A stretch of DNA of 64,000 nt from the NCBI GenBank assembly GCA_019916065.1, contig CM034240.1, forward strand, positions 38,801,389 through 38,865,388. Reading direction: 5' to 3'. Positions 33,903 through 46,700 of this stretch are shown here, one piece after another. The notes beneath the pieces were generated by a model. It ran no database searches. It was given only the letters and a program-made list of their open reading frames with translations, and was not told where the DNA came from. The translations under genes were made by a program, and so were the position numbers. The stretch is from Vitellaria paradoxa (Eukaryota > Streptophyta > Magnoliopsida > Ericales > Sapotaceae). How positions within the stretch are numbered: position 1 is the first letter of the stretch; each line of letters begins with the position of its first letter.

Positions 33903-35890
33903 ATCTAGTTCTTATGAAGATTCGACTTCTAAAAAGGCTCCGATTGGAAATGCTATTCAAAATTTTAGTGAAATTAATGCTAAATTAATTTGTTTATTAA
34001 TGTTTGTTTTTTGTTAAAAAAAAAATACCATGTAAAGTGAAAAGTTTATTCAAACAGCAAGGGTTAATTATTCAATCAAACGATGAGAATGAATTCTATA
34101 TATGTTATATAGTGAATTTTAAAATTCCTTGTCTATAATTTGTGCTTGACTATTATGATAATTAATAATTCTTTGTTTCCTTTGAACGATATCAAGTTTA
34201 CATGATTACGTCAAAGATACATATATGATGAAATATTTTTATTCTGCCTTTTTTTTTATTTTGATGTGGTAGACGTAGGTATAAATGAAGAGTTGATGTG
34301 CAGATTCTAACAGCTTGATATTCATATATGGACACTTTATTTAAGCCAATGAGTGAATAAACTCAAAATTTTTAGAATTAAAGATTTAGGGTACGTTTAG
34401 AGTGATAAAAAGACAAAATGAGATAAGTTGTGGGTTCGTAATTCGTACAGTAAAACAACAAGTGAATAATTTCTAGAGTTTTTCAACCTTATTTTCTCAC
34501 TATAATTAGATTCTGAATTAGTCAATATAAGAATGTCAGCGTGTGACATTTGATCCATACTTCTCAGCTTAGCACCAAATTTGGAATGGTTAATGCCATA
34601 TAGTCAGAAATTTTAATCGAAAACATTAATCATGAATTAATCATTTCAAAATAATTCTCTCGAAAAGAGTTTTATTACAAAAGTATCATTATCACATTAT
34701 GATTTACGCTCTTAAAAATTCTAATCGAGTGGTATTTTCCATTTGAAAAATATTTCAATATTTTCTATCCTAAAAAGACATTTCAGCAGTTTGGATAAAT
34801 TTTGTAGTAGAAATTAGAAGACACAAAGCTAATGAGTCTACTTCAGTTGTTGCTGAAATGTGCTTTTCCTCCCTTCCATCCGCAGATCTGATTGTATTAT
34901 ATTTTTGGGTCGCCCACGCTTATCTTGTACTTTAAATAAGGTAGTGGGTCTCTCCTCGTAAGTAAAATGGACACCTTTCAGCCCCTCTTAAATGCCACCT
35001 TCATAGTACTTTGCTTAATTAATACCTTGATTTCCCTTGAAGTCTACAATGCTTGATGCATATGGGCAGACAAATTATGATTTTTATTGGTCATGTTAGA
35101 GTTGCAAACGAGTTGGGTGAAATTGAGTTGTTGGTTGTTAAGTTTGACTTGAAACTCTTGTTGGGTTTTTAAATGTGTTTAAATTTAGTTTATTAATCCT
35201 AAGAGTGAGTATCAAATGAGTTTTTATCCACTTAAACTTGAGCAATTTGATGTTTTTAATAACAAATTACTTAACTTAATTAAAAATTTGTTTAAAAATA
35301 ACTCAGTAAAAAATTATTCAGGATTTATTCATAATAAAATAAAGCTAAATTTGTTATTAAAAACATCAAAGTGAATAAACCTTGAATGATTTTTTATCGA
35401 GTAACTTTTGAACAAATTTTTAATCAGTCTAACACAAGTCATGCTCATTTAATTTAGTTTGTTTTACAATTTCGAGGCATAACTTGGTGGAAGAGGATGG
35501 ACTGAAATGCCTAGTTATTTCCATAATTTTATTTCAATACCTTGTTTGATATATATTTATTTGAAATGGCATTTTATTTGCGAGAATTAAATAAAATGGC
35601 AATTTAAAAATTATCAGTCTCTTGTGCTAAATTAGACATGAGTACACCAAGGAAGTCTGGAACTTCCTTCGAACACCTGCCAAACGGGTGGGTCGTGCCA
35701 ACGCCCGTCCGCACAGCCCGGATGCCAGTCTTAGCGCTTTATCTGGATTTAAATTTTAAAATAGCTTTCAACTTTTTTGGTAGTTTTTTCTTATGATTTT
35801 TTTTTTAAATTATAATTTTTAATCGTATTAATTACATTCGTAAAAAAAATTAAAAAATTCACATCCAATTCAGTAAAAGTTAAAAAAATT
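33903..35890. other. AT-rich intergenic segment with a GC-rich island
   Basis: A truncated relative of the 33748 MITE lies at about 34390-34500. A GC-rich island at 35640-35750 contains the hairpin AAGGAAGTC...AACTTCCTT and a run of CG-rich sequence (CCAAACGGGTGGGTCG, CGCCCGTCCGCACAGCCCGG). It is not an identifiable gene. The remainder holds no readable frame. Confidence 0.4.
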
Positions 35891-35891
35891 A

Positions 35892-36229
35892 GGGGTCATT
35901 TGATTTATTTTTCTATTTTTTGTTTTTTACTTTTATTTTCTGTTTTCTGTTTTGAGTTCATTTTTCATTTTGTACTTTTGAAAATAGGTAAAATAGCTCA
36001 AAATTCATTTGGTTACTTGTGTTTTCAAAATTTGTTTTCGAAAACTAAAAATGAGTTTACACATGAAATAAAAAATGATAAAAAAGTCATTTTGAAAGTT
36101 TTTAACAAAAAATAAGGAAAATCTCAAAATAAGGAGAATAAAGTATTGTTTGTTTATTCGTTTTAAGATTTTTAACACATAAAACAAAAACACAAAATAA
36201 AAAACACAAAAGTAAAACCAAATGCCACT
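35892..36229. mobile_element. PIF/Harbinger-type MITE, 338 bp
   Basis: The ends GGGGTCATTTGATTT and CCAAATGCCACT are inverted and flanked by TTA (35889-35891 and 36230-36232). The interior alternates TTTTCTATTTTTTG and TTTTGAAAATAGG segments. Related copies are at 60308-60637 and, more degraded, at 52225-52590. Confidence 0.75.
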
Positions 36230-36232
36230 TTA

Positions 36233-37562
36233 CTTTTTCGTTATTTTTTTAGTTAAACGGATTGCTTTTATTTAAACAGATGAAAATTTTTAATTTTCTT
36301 TTTACGAAGATAATTAATATGTCTAAAAGTTACATCTTCTAAAAAAAAGTTAAATTCCGGTGAAAAAAGTCATACAAGACAAAAAAAAAAAAAACAATTC
36401 CAGATGAATCCAAACTTTTTTTTTTTTTTTTTTGAAAGGTAAATGAATCCAAACTAAGTAAATGAATCCAAACTAACCCAAAGCAGCAGTGTTGTTTTTG
36501 AGTTCTTCTATAAGCCACCAATTGGACTGCGTGTTGTACATATATATTTATGTTTGTTCGGTGTGTGAGTCAACTCCTAGCTTGGTAAACATTCTCCATG
36601 TGGCCAAATCCTTCCCAAGCGTCCGGCATAACTAAGGCCACTTGGCCCCTTGTCATCCAACAGTTAGACTATGGAGGTTTTTGGAGCAGTAAAAATTAAA
36701 ATAATTTATGAGTTTATATTTTATATAATAAGATAAAAATGAATAATTTTTAAATGTTTTCAGAAGTTTTCAGCACACACCATATATGTGTATATATATA
36801 TATATATATATGATATATGTGTACACGTGTATCATATATGTTGATATACGTTGACTGATTTTCGGTTATAAGAAATAGAGTATATCTGAGTTGATGAAGA
36901 AGCTTCAACTTCGTAGTTTCAATTTTGGTTCGATAATTCAGGCGTTCCGATTCTCTAGCTAGTTCTTTGTTATTTCGTTTTCCTCTTCCTCATGCTAAAT
37001 TAGACTTGGTTGCCCATCGTTCTTTATAGAAAACGAGCATGTAGGAGTTGATTTGCTTGAGTTTAAGATTTGGTTTAAATTGTGGGGGTGTGAATTCTTG
37101 TTGGACCTTGCTAGAAATTGTGTGGATGGAGGGTTAATGCTCGGACGGGATTGGGCGTTTGAAGGCCTAAGTTTCATTTAAAAAAAAAATCAAAAATTTT
37201 TATAAATTACCCAAATTTTATCTCATTACACAAAATTACTATATTACAATTTTTATTAACTTTTATTAACTTCTTCTCTCACTCCAATTACTGCTAAAAT
37301 CATTGGTAGATTGATTTTGTAATCATTAAAGACAACCCATTTGTATTTAAAATGGAAAATTGTATTTCGAATGAATCTTACTTTTTGTTCTCATTTCATT
37401 AATTTAAATTAAAACAATCTAAGGTGGTATTTAATTTGTCAAAAAAAAATAAAATTGGTATAAAAATAACATGTGGTGAAATTTGTTCGAAAAAAATTAA
37501 AAATTTTAATAAAAATTAAAAATTTTCAAACATCCAAACGCTATTTTAATCAACTTTTTTTT
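36233..37562. other. AT-rich intergenic segment, no gene seen
   Basis: A TA microsatellite is at about 36789-36812, and a short duplication AAATGAATCCAAACTAA is at about 36441-36475. No protein-like frame is seen. Confidence 0.4.
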
Positions 37563-37572
37563 GTTGGATAAG

Positions 37573-37792
37573 TTTTTTTTTTTTTTTTTTGGGTGACCTA
37601 AGCTCCGTTGGAACCTGAGGTGAGCAGGTTCCACTAGAATCATCCCACCTTACCAAACCAGGAACGAGAGGCCAAACCCTAAGACATCGTCTAACTACTC
37701 ACAAGTTTAATTTTAGCACGATTCGAACTTGCAATGTTTAGAGTTTATGATTTTGCCACAGGCCTTTCTTGTCCACTAGACTATCACGTGAG
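37573..37792 (-). mobile_element. tRNA-derived SINE, - strand, with long A tail
   Basis: Read on the - strand, it shows a box-A-like TAGTCTAGTGGAC, box B AGTTCGAATCG, a body, and an A tail of about 18 bases (T run at 37573-37590). The flanks are GTTGGATAAG (37563-37572) and GTTGATAAG (37793-37801), a target duplication differing by one base. The two boxes are separated by a typical tRNA-like distance. No functional tRNA fold is apparent. Confidence 0.8.
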
Positions 37793-37801
37793 GTTGATAA
37801 G

Positions 37802-39126
37802 CTTAATGATAACTCACGCAACTTAATCAATGGGTACATTAACGTCATAGTAATGCCATATCAAATCACTACACGTGACGCTTAGAATTTATATGATTGT
37901 CAATTTATAAATCAAAATATATTTGAAGAGATTAATGTAATACTTACATATTTTGATAAAATTAAAGTATTCAGATTAAGATATTTTAAATATTGTTACA
38001 CGGTGTTTATACTAATTAAATTTATTTAAAATTATTTATAATAATTAACTGTGAATCTTATAAAGTTAAGTTTCTAATATTTGTTGTTGAAGATGGAGTT
38101 CCTATTGGAACGTTTTGCTTAAATTCTTACCAAAATAATGGTACATTGATCGAGCAAATAAAGATAATAACAATAATATTTTTTAAAAGTCATGAGCACT
38201 TTGTAATTTTTAAATGATTAGAGAAAATATTTATAATTTTATACGATTGAAGATGCCTATATAATATTTTAGTCGAATGAGATCTCTGTAATTTTTATTA
38301 AATTATTGAAAGAATATTTTTTTTTTTTTTTGTATTTTTAGCAGGGCAGTTGTTAACAACATTTAACAATAAAAGAAGTCTTCTTAAATTTTACATGACT
38401 GACAAAAAAAAAAAAGCCTTCTCCATTATGTTAATATCAAATAGAAGTCGACGTAATTTATCTTAAATTTTAGTGGTATTTGGTTTATCAAAAAAATTAA
38501 ATAACTTTTATTATTCTTTTTAACTTTCTTCACTAAACATAAAATTAATTTTTTTTAATTTTTATCAAATACTTAAACTACCAATTAAAGTACCACATGT
38601 TAACAAAAAAAAAAAAAAAGTAAAAAGTTATAATTTTTTTACTGCACCCATTGGTCCCTTAGTCTTTGACATATACTAAATTAAAAGATCCTTTCCCGAG
38701 GGCACTCACCAAGGCCAATGACAACTGGACATATAATAATCTCTAACACTTTAATGAAATTATGAGATGTAAAACATTATTAGGAGGTATGCTTTTATTG
38801 ACCTTTAATAAATGTCCCAAATACCGTTAACAAATGAATTGGGAGCTAATCCATGACATTGATAGTTATTAGATCAAAATCAAATAATTCACAATAAAAG
38901 TAAATTTAAAACTTCTAAATGAGAATTCTCAATTTTACTTTTGTTGTGAATAGTTCGACGAGATACCATAAGGGTAACATCAATCACAAGTGATGTTGGG
39001 CTCTCATCTTTCTTACCAAATGCCTAAAGTAAAATTTTGAAAGCATATTATCTTGCTGCATTTACTTCAGTTAGAGGCATGATTTTAGCATAAACACGGA
39101 TGGTAATATTTAACACATGTTATGAA
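37802..39126. other. AT-rich intergenic segment, no gene seen
   Basis: Possible small MITE debris lies around 38470-38660 (GTGGTATTTGG and CCCATTGGTCCC ends). No gene is seen. Confidence 0.35.
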
Positions 39127-39129
39127 TAT

Positions 39130-40110
39130 AGTAAGGTGATGTTTGTTTTGGGAGTAAAGGAAGGTATTTTACTGAGATAAATTTTATCTTCTATTACGGT
39201 TTGGATGATAGGAATAACAATTACTTTGCGTTAACAATTATTTTTATACGGAGGTAAATTGTTACTTTAGGGGGAGGTGGGTTATGGGAGGGTAATGAAA
39301 AAATTTTACTCTTTTCTCATTACCTAACAAAATATTTCTTTATTCCATGTAAAACCTTAAACAACGTTCTCTTATAAATAATTATAATAAATATTATAAA
39401 ATAATAATTTATTTAATCAAACTAAAATTAATTAATTATTAAATTATTAATAATTTAAATATTAATTTATGGCTAAAATTATTTATTTTCTCAAATTAAA
39501 ATTAATGTTTAATAAATAATAATGACTTATTAAATTAATTATTTTATTAAAATATTTTATTAAATAAAAATTATGTCTCATAAATAATAATTTACTAGAT
39601 TATTTATTGTATTAATATAATTTATTAAAATCAATAATTTATTTAAATAAAGTAAAATTATTTGTTTTATTAAATTATTTTATTAAAATAAAAATAATTT
39701 TTAATAAATAATAATTCACTATTAAAATTAACTACTATTGAAATATTAATCTATGATAAAATTATTTTTTATAATTAATATTTTTATTTAAAGTTATAAA
39801 TTTAATAACATATTTTTAATTAAAATTAATTATTACTAAAATAACAATGATTATGATGATTTATTTTATTATAATATTTTATTAAAATTAAATATTAACT
39901 TTTACCTGTTGTTGATTTATTTTCATTCCAAACACAATTAATTTTTACCTCTTCAAAATTTTTAGCATTACAAACATAATATAATTATTACCGAATAATA
40001 TTTACTCTCTTTCTTTCCAAACATATAAACCACAAACTTGTCAACTCTATAACTATTATCACGTAACAATTATCTCTATAATCTTTTATCTCTAAATCTT
40101 TCACCCCATA
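39130..40110 (+). mobile_element. AT-rich non-autonomous element, about 1 kb
   Basis: The interior is almost pure A/T, built of TTATTAAAT, AATAATTTA and TAAAATTATT variants. It begins near GATGTTTGTTTTGGGAGTAAAG and ends near AATCTTTTATC then ACCCCAT. The reverse complement of 63140-64000 follows the same order of motifs (ACTATTAT, GTAACAATTA, ATAATCTTTTAT, ACC-CAT), so this is one dispersed family in two orientations. The superfamily is unknown. The next element begins at 40125. Confidence 0.6.
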
Positions 40111-40124
40111 TCAATATATGTCCT

Positions 40125-40492
40125 TAACACAGCCAGAAACGATAGTAAAATGACTTGTTTAACGACAAAACTAAATCTTGAAATCCACAAAGAGAATTGA
40201 GAGAAAACTCAAGACAAAAGTTTAAAGACTAAATAATAATTGACTTGTATGAAAATTATTTACAAAAGTCTCTATTTATAGGAAAAACTAATCATAAATC
40301 TAATCCTAATTAAAATAAGAATAAATCAAATCCAAAACAAATTAGGAAAACTAGTTCTAATTAGGAAAGGTTTCCTAAGAGTCTTCCTATCTAATTTAAA
40401 TTATATTCGGATTACAAGTAGCAATTAATAAAATCCTAAATAAAATAGAAATAAAACTAATCTAAACTAGGAAATATTACATTTGTCTTACA
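40125..40492 (-). repeat. 3' LTR of the gypsy-like element
   Basis: It shares with 41883-42244 long blocks such as GAGAAAACTCAAGACA, AATAATTGACTTGTATGAAA, CTAATCCTAATTAAAATAAG and TCTTCCTATCTAAT. It retains a TAACAC edge where the other has TGACAC. Confidence 0.85.
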
Positions 40493-41039
40493 TCTTCTCT
40501 TCCTCTTAAAAAAATAACTCATCCTCGAGTTATATAAAATAAGATCTAAAAAAAAAAATTGGAAGACCATCACGAGCGAGCACCTTCAATGCAATTTCTG
40601 TTGTTAATAAAAATATGTATAATTCCAGTCTATGAATAATCTTCATTTTCACACACAATAATGGTCGAATTTTATTTTCTGCAATAGTTCTTCAAATAAT
40701 TCTTCATGGTTGAAAACTTTAATCATATCAACCCATACTTTCTTAACAAATTTTAGCGCATTTTCACTATTTGAAGATTGATGAAACCAATTTCTTCACC
40801 GTCAAACAATAAATCCAAGTTGTAATGCTCATTACCAAAACGATCGATAACTTCTAATGTTGTAGGATTTTTAATCTCATCCTCTTGAAAACCAATTATA
40901 ATTTTACTTTCTTCCAAAAATAATTGATCTAAATTACACTATTTTTAAAAATAGTGTCCATAAAAATAGAAGTCCATTTTCTCTCAATATTTTCTTTAAA
41001 TTTATCACAATGTGTTGAGAGCTCCGCAATTACCTCTTC

Positions 41040-41852
41040 TATCTTAGTTTCCTCGATCTTTTGTTGTAAAGTTGTTTTGGACTCTGTCAGATCAATTCAT
41101 TCTGCTAGCTTATAGGATTCAATGGTATATTCGTAGATAGTCTGGTAATTTTGCGAATAGTGCTGATGCTGTTGGAAGTACTGTTCATAATTAGGTGGTA
41201 GATATCATCCCTTTCAACGTTTTTTTGATCTTACTCCAGGATTTGATTTTGTCCTTCCCTTCACGTCTACAATTTTTTTTGTAAGTGATCCCACCAAGTC
41301 GAAGCCCCTCGCCTAAGTTGAATTGCCATATACTTTACTTTTTTATCTTTAGGGATAGATGCACAATCGAAATATCGTTCAACCTTAGCAATCTAGTCTA
41401 GGAATCCCTCAATATCAATGAACCTGTCGAAATGAACCCATCGAAATAAGAGATATCAGCCAAGACAAAAATCCGATTGATGCCTGTAGTTCTATCTTTG
41501 TCCTCTTCCTCCTACATCTATTAATCAATTTGAAAGTTTCATTCTCCTCATCTATTAATGAATCATCTTCTTTGGGAAATAGGTTGACGACTCAGATTTA
41601 TAATATCAACCTTAGGGTTTCGGGGCTGATCACAAACATATTCAATTGTTAGGTCCTGGGGCCAACCGCGACCAATATCTCCGGCTGCAAGATTCTGGGG
41701 TTGACCATAAGCAACATCTCTGTCACGCCTCCCATTACCTCTCAGCATCCTTATTAATTCTTCGAAGCGAGTAGAAATCATTGCCACCTCATTGAGCAAT
41801 TACTGTACTTCGACAGTGCTTGCATAACCACTAGCATTGTTTTGCGCCATCA
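41040..41852 (-). pseudogene. Degenerate gypsy gag remnant
   Basis: On the - strand an ATG at 41852 gives MAQNNASGYASTVEVQ, then a stop, then LLNEVAMISTRFEELIRMLR and GQPQNLAAGDIGRG. Further along, PPNYEQYFQQHQHYSQNYQ and EYTIESYKLAE are recognisable from the conserved gag core of plant gypsy elements (retrotransposon gag family). Stops and frame changes are frequent. It supplies the evidence for orientation and superfamily. Confidence 0.75.
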
Positions 41853-41882
41853 GATTAGGAAAAATCTTATTCTGATATCATC

Positions 41883-42244
41883 TGACACAACCGAAAGTGA
41901 GGATAAGTTAACTTATTCAATGACAAAATCAAATCTTGGAATCTACCAAGAAAATTAAGAGAAAACTCAAGACACAAGTTTAAAAAATGTATAATAATTG
42001 ACTTGTATGAAAAGTGTTTACAAAAATCCATATGTATAAGAAAAACTAATCACAAATCTAATCCTAATTAAAATAAGAATAAATTAAATAAAAAAAATTA
42101 GAAAAACTAATTCAAATTAGGAAATGTTTCTAAAAGTCTTCCTATCTAATCTAAATTCTATTCAGATTACAAATAATAATTAATAAAATCTTAAATAAAA
42201 TAAAAATAAAACTAATCTAAAAAATATTATATTTGTCTTCATCA
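41883..42244 (-). repeat. 5' LTR of the gypsy-like element
   Basis: This 362-base LTR is adjacent to the primer site and matches 40125-40492, with visible divergence and small deletions. Confidence 0.85.
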
Positions 42245-42249
42245 GTCAT

Positions 42250-43340
42250 ACAAGTGATCATACGATTAGAGTAATGTCCAATAATTCTCTGGTGGGAAGC
42301 TAAGAATTGCTGGACTGAAGAGAACCCTGACTGCGTTGTTGCTCCTCTTAAAGACATTCATTTATTGGTTGCAGGTTTGATTAGCACCTCTATATATATA
42401 TATATATATATTTTAATAAATGGTGTTAACAAGTGTCGTTGGAGTACTGCTTGGGAAGAACGTTATTTTACCATGAGTGAAAAGGCACAACAACTTACCT
42501 CAAATATCCTCCTGATTTATGACATCTCACGCACTGAAGATCGCTTCACCAATCCCTATATATATATATATATATTTGGCCCAAACCAACTCTTGATTTA
42601 GCATATTTGAGTTTCATTTGGAACGCTCAAAAATATTAACAAAATTATAAATTATTAAAAATTATTTATTTTTTATTTTATTATACAAATTACAAATTCA
42701 TAACTTTTATTAAATTTTATCGTTTTTTATCACTATAAACGTATCTTTAATTTTAGTGGTTAAAGATCAAAATCCTTCACTTTGTGTTCAATTAAAATTT
42801 TATTTTTTAATAAATTTTGTTACTAATTTGCTTTCTTTCATTTAGGTAGCGTTTGGGTAGGCAAATTATTTTTTATTTTTTGTATAGCTCGCTCTTAGTT
42901 AATTATTAAAAAGTTAATTTTTTTTTTTTGAGAAGAAAATTAACTTTTCAATAGCTAACTTTTTAATTTTTTGTTAATTTATCATTTTTATCTTTCAAAG
43001 TTTAAAATATTTTTATAATGTAAAAAGATAAATTTAATTTTAGAAAAAAAATAAAAAAATTAATATTTAGAAGCTGTGCTACTAGTTTTTTTTTTTATTA
43101 TTATTCCAAACGATCATTTATTTTTAATTATAACAATAAATCTTATGTGCTTGCTAACAAACACGAAATTAGTTATTTTATTAAAAACTTTCAAAATAAA
43201 CATTATAAAAATTGTTACTTATCTGATACGTTGAAACTTAATTATAAAAGTGTGTATAATTTTTATTTGTCCCAAATATGCATCTAAATATCACTTTATG
43301 ACTTGACTTTTTTTTCAATAATTAAATTCTAGAGTTTTTA
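42250..43340. other. Intergenic segment with a dispersed-repeat copy at 42262-42390
   Basis: The 42262-42390 stretch (GTAATGTCCAATAATTCTCT, CATTCATTTATT-GTTGCAGG) recurs at 50990-51120. It is followed by two TA runs (42392-42412 and 42556-42576) bracketing about 150 bases of balanced composition without a recognisable frame. A degraded MITE may lie at 42605-42755. Confidence 0.45.
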
Positions 43341-43484
43341 GGCCTTACTTGGGGTACCAAAGTTCACCAAAACTCACTAATTTTAATTAATTTTTTGTAT
43401 TTTTTTAAATCAAATTTCTTCACATATTACTTTTATGTTACATCTTTCTACTTTTATTATACTTTTTGTTAACCAAACACACCC
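43341..43484 (-). mobile_element. PIF/Harbinger-type MITE, 144 bp
   Basis: The ends GGCCTTACTTGG and CCAAACACACCC are near-inverted, and TTA flanks both sides (43338-43340 and 43485-43487). The interior is the reverse complement of the 11888-12044 type (TTTTATGTTACATCTTTC, TACTTTTTGTTAACC). Confidence 0.72.
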
Positions 43485-43784
43485 TTAATTAGTTATAATT
43501 TTCTCTTTTAGCGATTATTTTGTTCTGGCACTCCCCCGGTTATTTGTCCAATTTTCGGATGTAATGATCACTGGAAGAAACATTTCAACGACTTAATTTA
43601 TCATATCTTCAATTATTATAAAAAAAAAAAATCAAATCCTAAAATGTGATTTCAATAAATTTTAGAGGTTAAAGTGAAATTTTTTTTTCCTAAGTTCAGG
43701 TCTTGAAATGTGATTTTGATAAATTTTAAAGGACAAAGTGGAACCTTCCTTGAAAGTCAGGTCGCGTGAAACGACATGAAACGT

Positions 43785-46700
43785 CAACGTTTGGCGGCTT
43801 TTGTTAAAGTTTCGAGGGAGGGATGTTGATTGGAAGAGAAGTTTACAAATAAAAATAATTAATTTTTTATTTGATTAAGTTAGAAAATAAAATAAAATAA
43901 AAATTATTCTTAATATTTTTGTTAAAAATATAAATATAAATAAATTTTATTTTAATATTTAACATATTTTATTGTACTTGTTATGCCCCTAATTTCATAA
44001 TTTAGGATAGATGGCATGAGAATATGAGGATCAAATAAAACTAATTAAAATCTAGTTCAAGTTAAGTCTTTATTATAAATATCAATTAAAGTATTACCAA
44101 ATGTCTCTCATTTCCATATAAAATAATATTTTAGCATATTACCATAAATCAAACAATAATATAATTCACTTTGACACCATCCTCAAAGGTAGTGTCCAAG
44201 ATATGCACGATCACAATATATACTATAACTATGTTTATATCTCTCAAAACAATAAAATCATAAATGTAAAAAGCAGATCTACACCTTGAGTCACACGATT
44301 TATAATATCAATAATTCAATTTTCAATTAAGAAGCATAAACACAATTATTATTATCCATAGTTAAAATTGGACTTAAGATATCCTAGCCTAAGGTGCTTA
44401 CAGATCCTACTTCGGGAATCAGGTCATCGTAATTCCTAACTTATATCTCTTGTTTTATAACCAAACTCATGATCACTCAGAAAAATCTACATCTCATCAG
44501 TCAATATTACAGTTATATTATATCAACCTCTTAATATAAAAGAATATAAATACAATCTTATGTAATGTGATGGAATGTAATGTCAATGCATACTCTATTC
44601 TCTATTTAGCCCAATCTTATCTTAGGATGAGTGACGCTTAGTAAAGTACGTGAGGTCATCAACCGCACCATTTACGCTTATAACAAATGAATATCTCAAT
44701 ATATATCACTAGTGGAGAACTGAGTTACACCCCCACTAGTATAACACTAAGAGGAACCAAGTTATACCATTGGCCCCTTCTGCTAGGGAATTGAGTTATA
44801 CCCCTAGTCAAACATCTATTTAGTTTAAGGTCCAGAATCTTGTAATCATATCTCATAATTAACATCCCAACTCCAAATGACTGAACTCTAGCCATATATA
44901 TCGACTAAGAGATCATCTGATATTTTAAGAATCTCATTTTATTATTTTTCTCAAAATCAAGAATCTCGTCCATATATATATAACCCGTGTCTCGACACGT
45001 CAATAATATCAATATGGCACTTTCAGCCAATTAATAATTATAATATAAAACTGAATGATGTAACTCCAGCCCCATGTGCATAATATACTCAATCATGTAA
45101 ATAAATATCATTTAATATAAACATACATTCTCGTTACAGATGATGATTTTAGATTCATTTAATATTTTAAGATCAACTATGATTGGGTTTAAGCATAAAA
45201 TAGAAGTTTTAAAATTTAAACTTTAACATTTTTGGACATTCTGCCTAGCGTCATCCAGATGCCAGCATTTAGCCTTACTGACAAACGCTGTCCCGACGCC
45301 AGTGCCCAGAACCAAATTTTTGTGTTTATTTTTGACGAACCCCAATTCTAAGACAACCCCAAATCACTCATTCATGTCACAAACTCAACAATCAATCGTA
45401 TATAAATGTTCAAACATTTTAATAACATGTTTTTACCACATTTGATTTGACAATAACATAATATATATGTAAAATCTCAGCATATATATGCTCACATTCA
45501 TTTATACACACATATATATACGTAGATCCTCCAAATCTCTACAATAATCAACGAATAATATATCAAAATCTTCCTAATAATATTTAAAACACAAATATAA
45601 GTCTCACATACCTCAAATCTGAAGAAAATATGAGGAAAAGAGCAGAGAATTTTGGAATTCCAAAACTTCTCTCTTCCATTTCTCTCACCTCGAGCGAAAT
45701 CACCACAATCCGATATCGACACGATGATCACGATGTCAGTGATACCAAGGATTCATTATCTTCCTTTTCTGGAACACATTTTCTCTCTCTGCTCTCTCTC
45801 TCGCTCTCTCTCTCTCTGTCTTTCTCTTCTCTCCCCTTTTTTTCTCTGGAATCCCCGAATGCCACTTGAGAGAAAAGAAAAAAGACAAAAGGAAAGGAAA
45901 GAAAAGGAAAAAAAAGGCTAGGCCTTTAGTCTAGATGTCCAACCCAATACCAATTCAAACCAAACTCGACCCAAGAGAAATAAAGTAAATTAATCCAATT
46001 TTATTTTAAATATTTGATTGACTAAAAAAAGGCATAAATGGTCAAAAATAAATACCGGATGTTAAAGTACCAAACTAAACTCAATGGTTTTGTTAAAATT
46101 TGTAAAGTTTTATTTATGGAGGGTTATTATGTCTATTTAAATTATATATAAGAATATGAGAACAAGAATCTGTAGTTTTACTCAAGCCTATTTGGAGGAT
46201 TGAAAAGAAATACCAACTTTTAGTATTTTATATATTTAGTAAAATACCAAAAGTTATCAATAAACCTATATGGTAAGTTGTCAACACATTAATTTTTTGT
46301 TGAACTGGCGAGAGATATAATAGTTACTTCACTTTAACCCAATTAAAAAATTATCAGAATTTTTAGCAAATACTCAAAAAAATTATTAAAATTTACTAAA
46401 ATTTTTAATTTTATTTTATCAAATACGCCAAAATTTTCACCTACTATCTTTTACCAAAAAAATTAATAAAAATAGCTTGAAAATTGAACTTTCAAATAAT
46501 GTCTCAATGAAAAAAAAAAGTAAAATAGGATGTGAAAATTAATTTATGAAGTGCAAATAAACTCATTTTTTATTTAAATTAGGTTTTATACAAATGTGAT
46601 TTAATCTTTAACCAATATACTTTTAAGAAATTAATTAGTAAGACCTTATTTTATTTTATGCCATATATTACTCTTGTTCCCTAGTATGGCGAAGTCATTG

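Larger units (their letters stand above)
40125..42244 (-). mobile_element. Internally deleted Ty3/gypsy-like retrotransposon, - strand
   Basis: Two similar LTRs (40125-40492 and 41883-42244) flank 1.4 kb. On the - strand the primer site TGATATCAGAAT (41869-41880) follows the right-hand (5') LTR, a gag start follows, and a purine tract (AAGAGGAAGAGAAGA) precedes the left-hand (3') LTR. LTR outer ends are TG...CA, with one G-to-A change. Flanking GTCCT (40120-40124) and GTCAT (42245-42249) agree at four of five bases. Protease, reverse transcriptase and integrase are absent, so it is non-autonomous. Confidence 0.82.

Noticed and set aside
45630..45921. 79- and 89-codon Ser/Leu-rich frames
   Set aside because: They run through a CT microsatellite inside the solo LTR.
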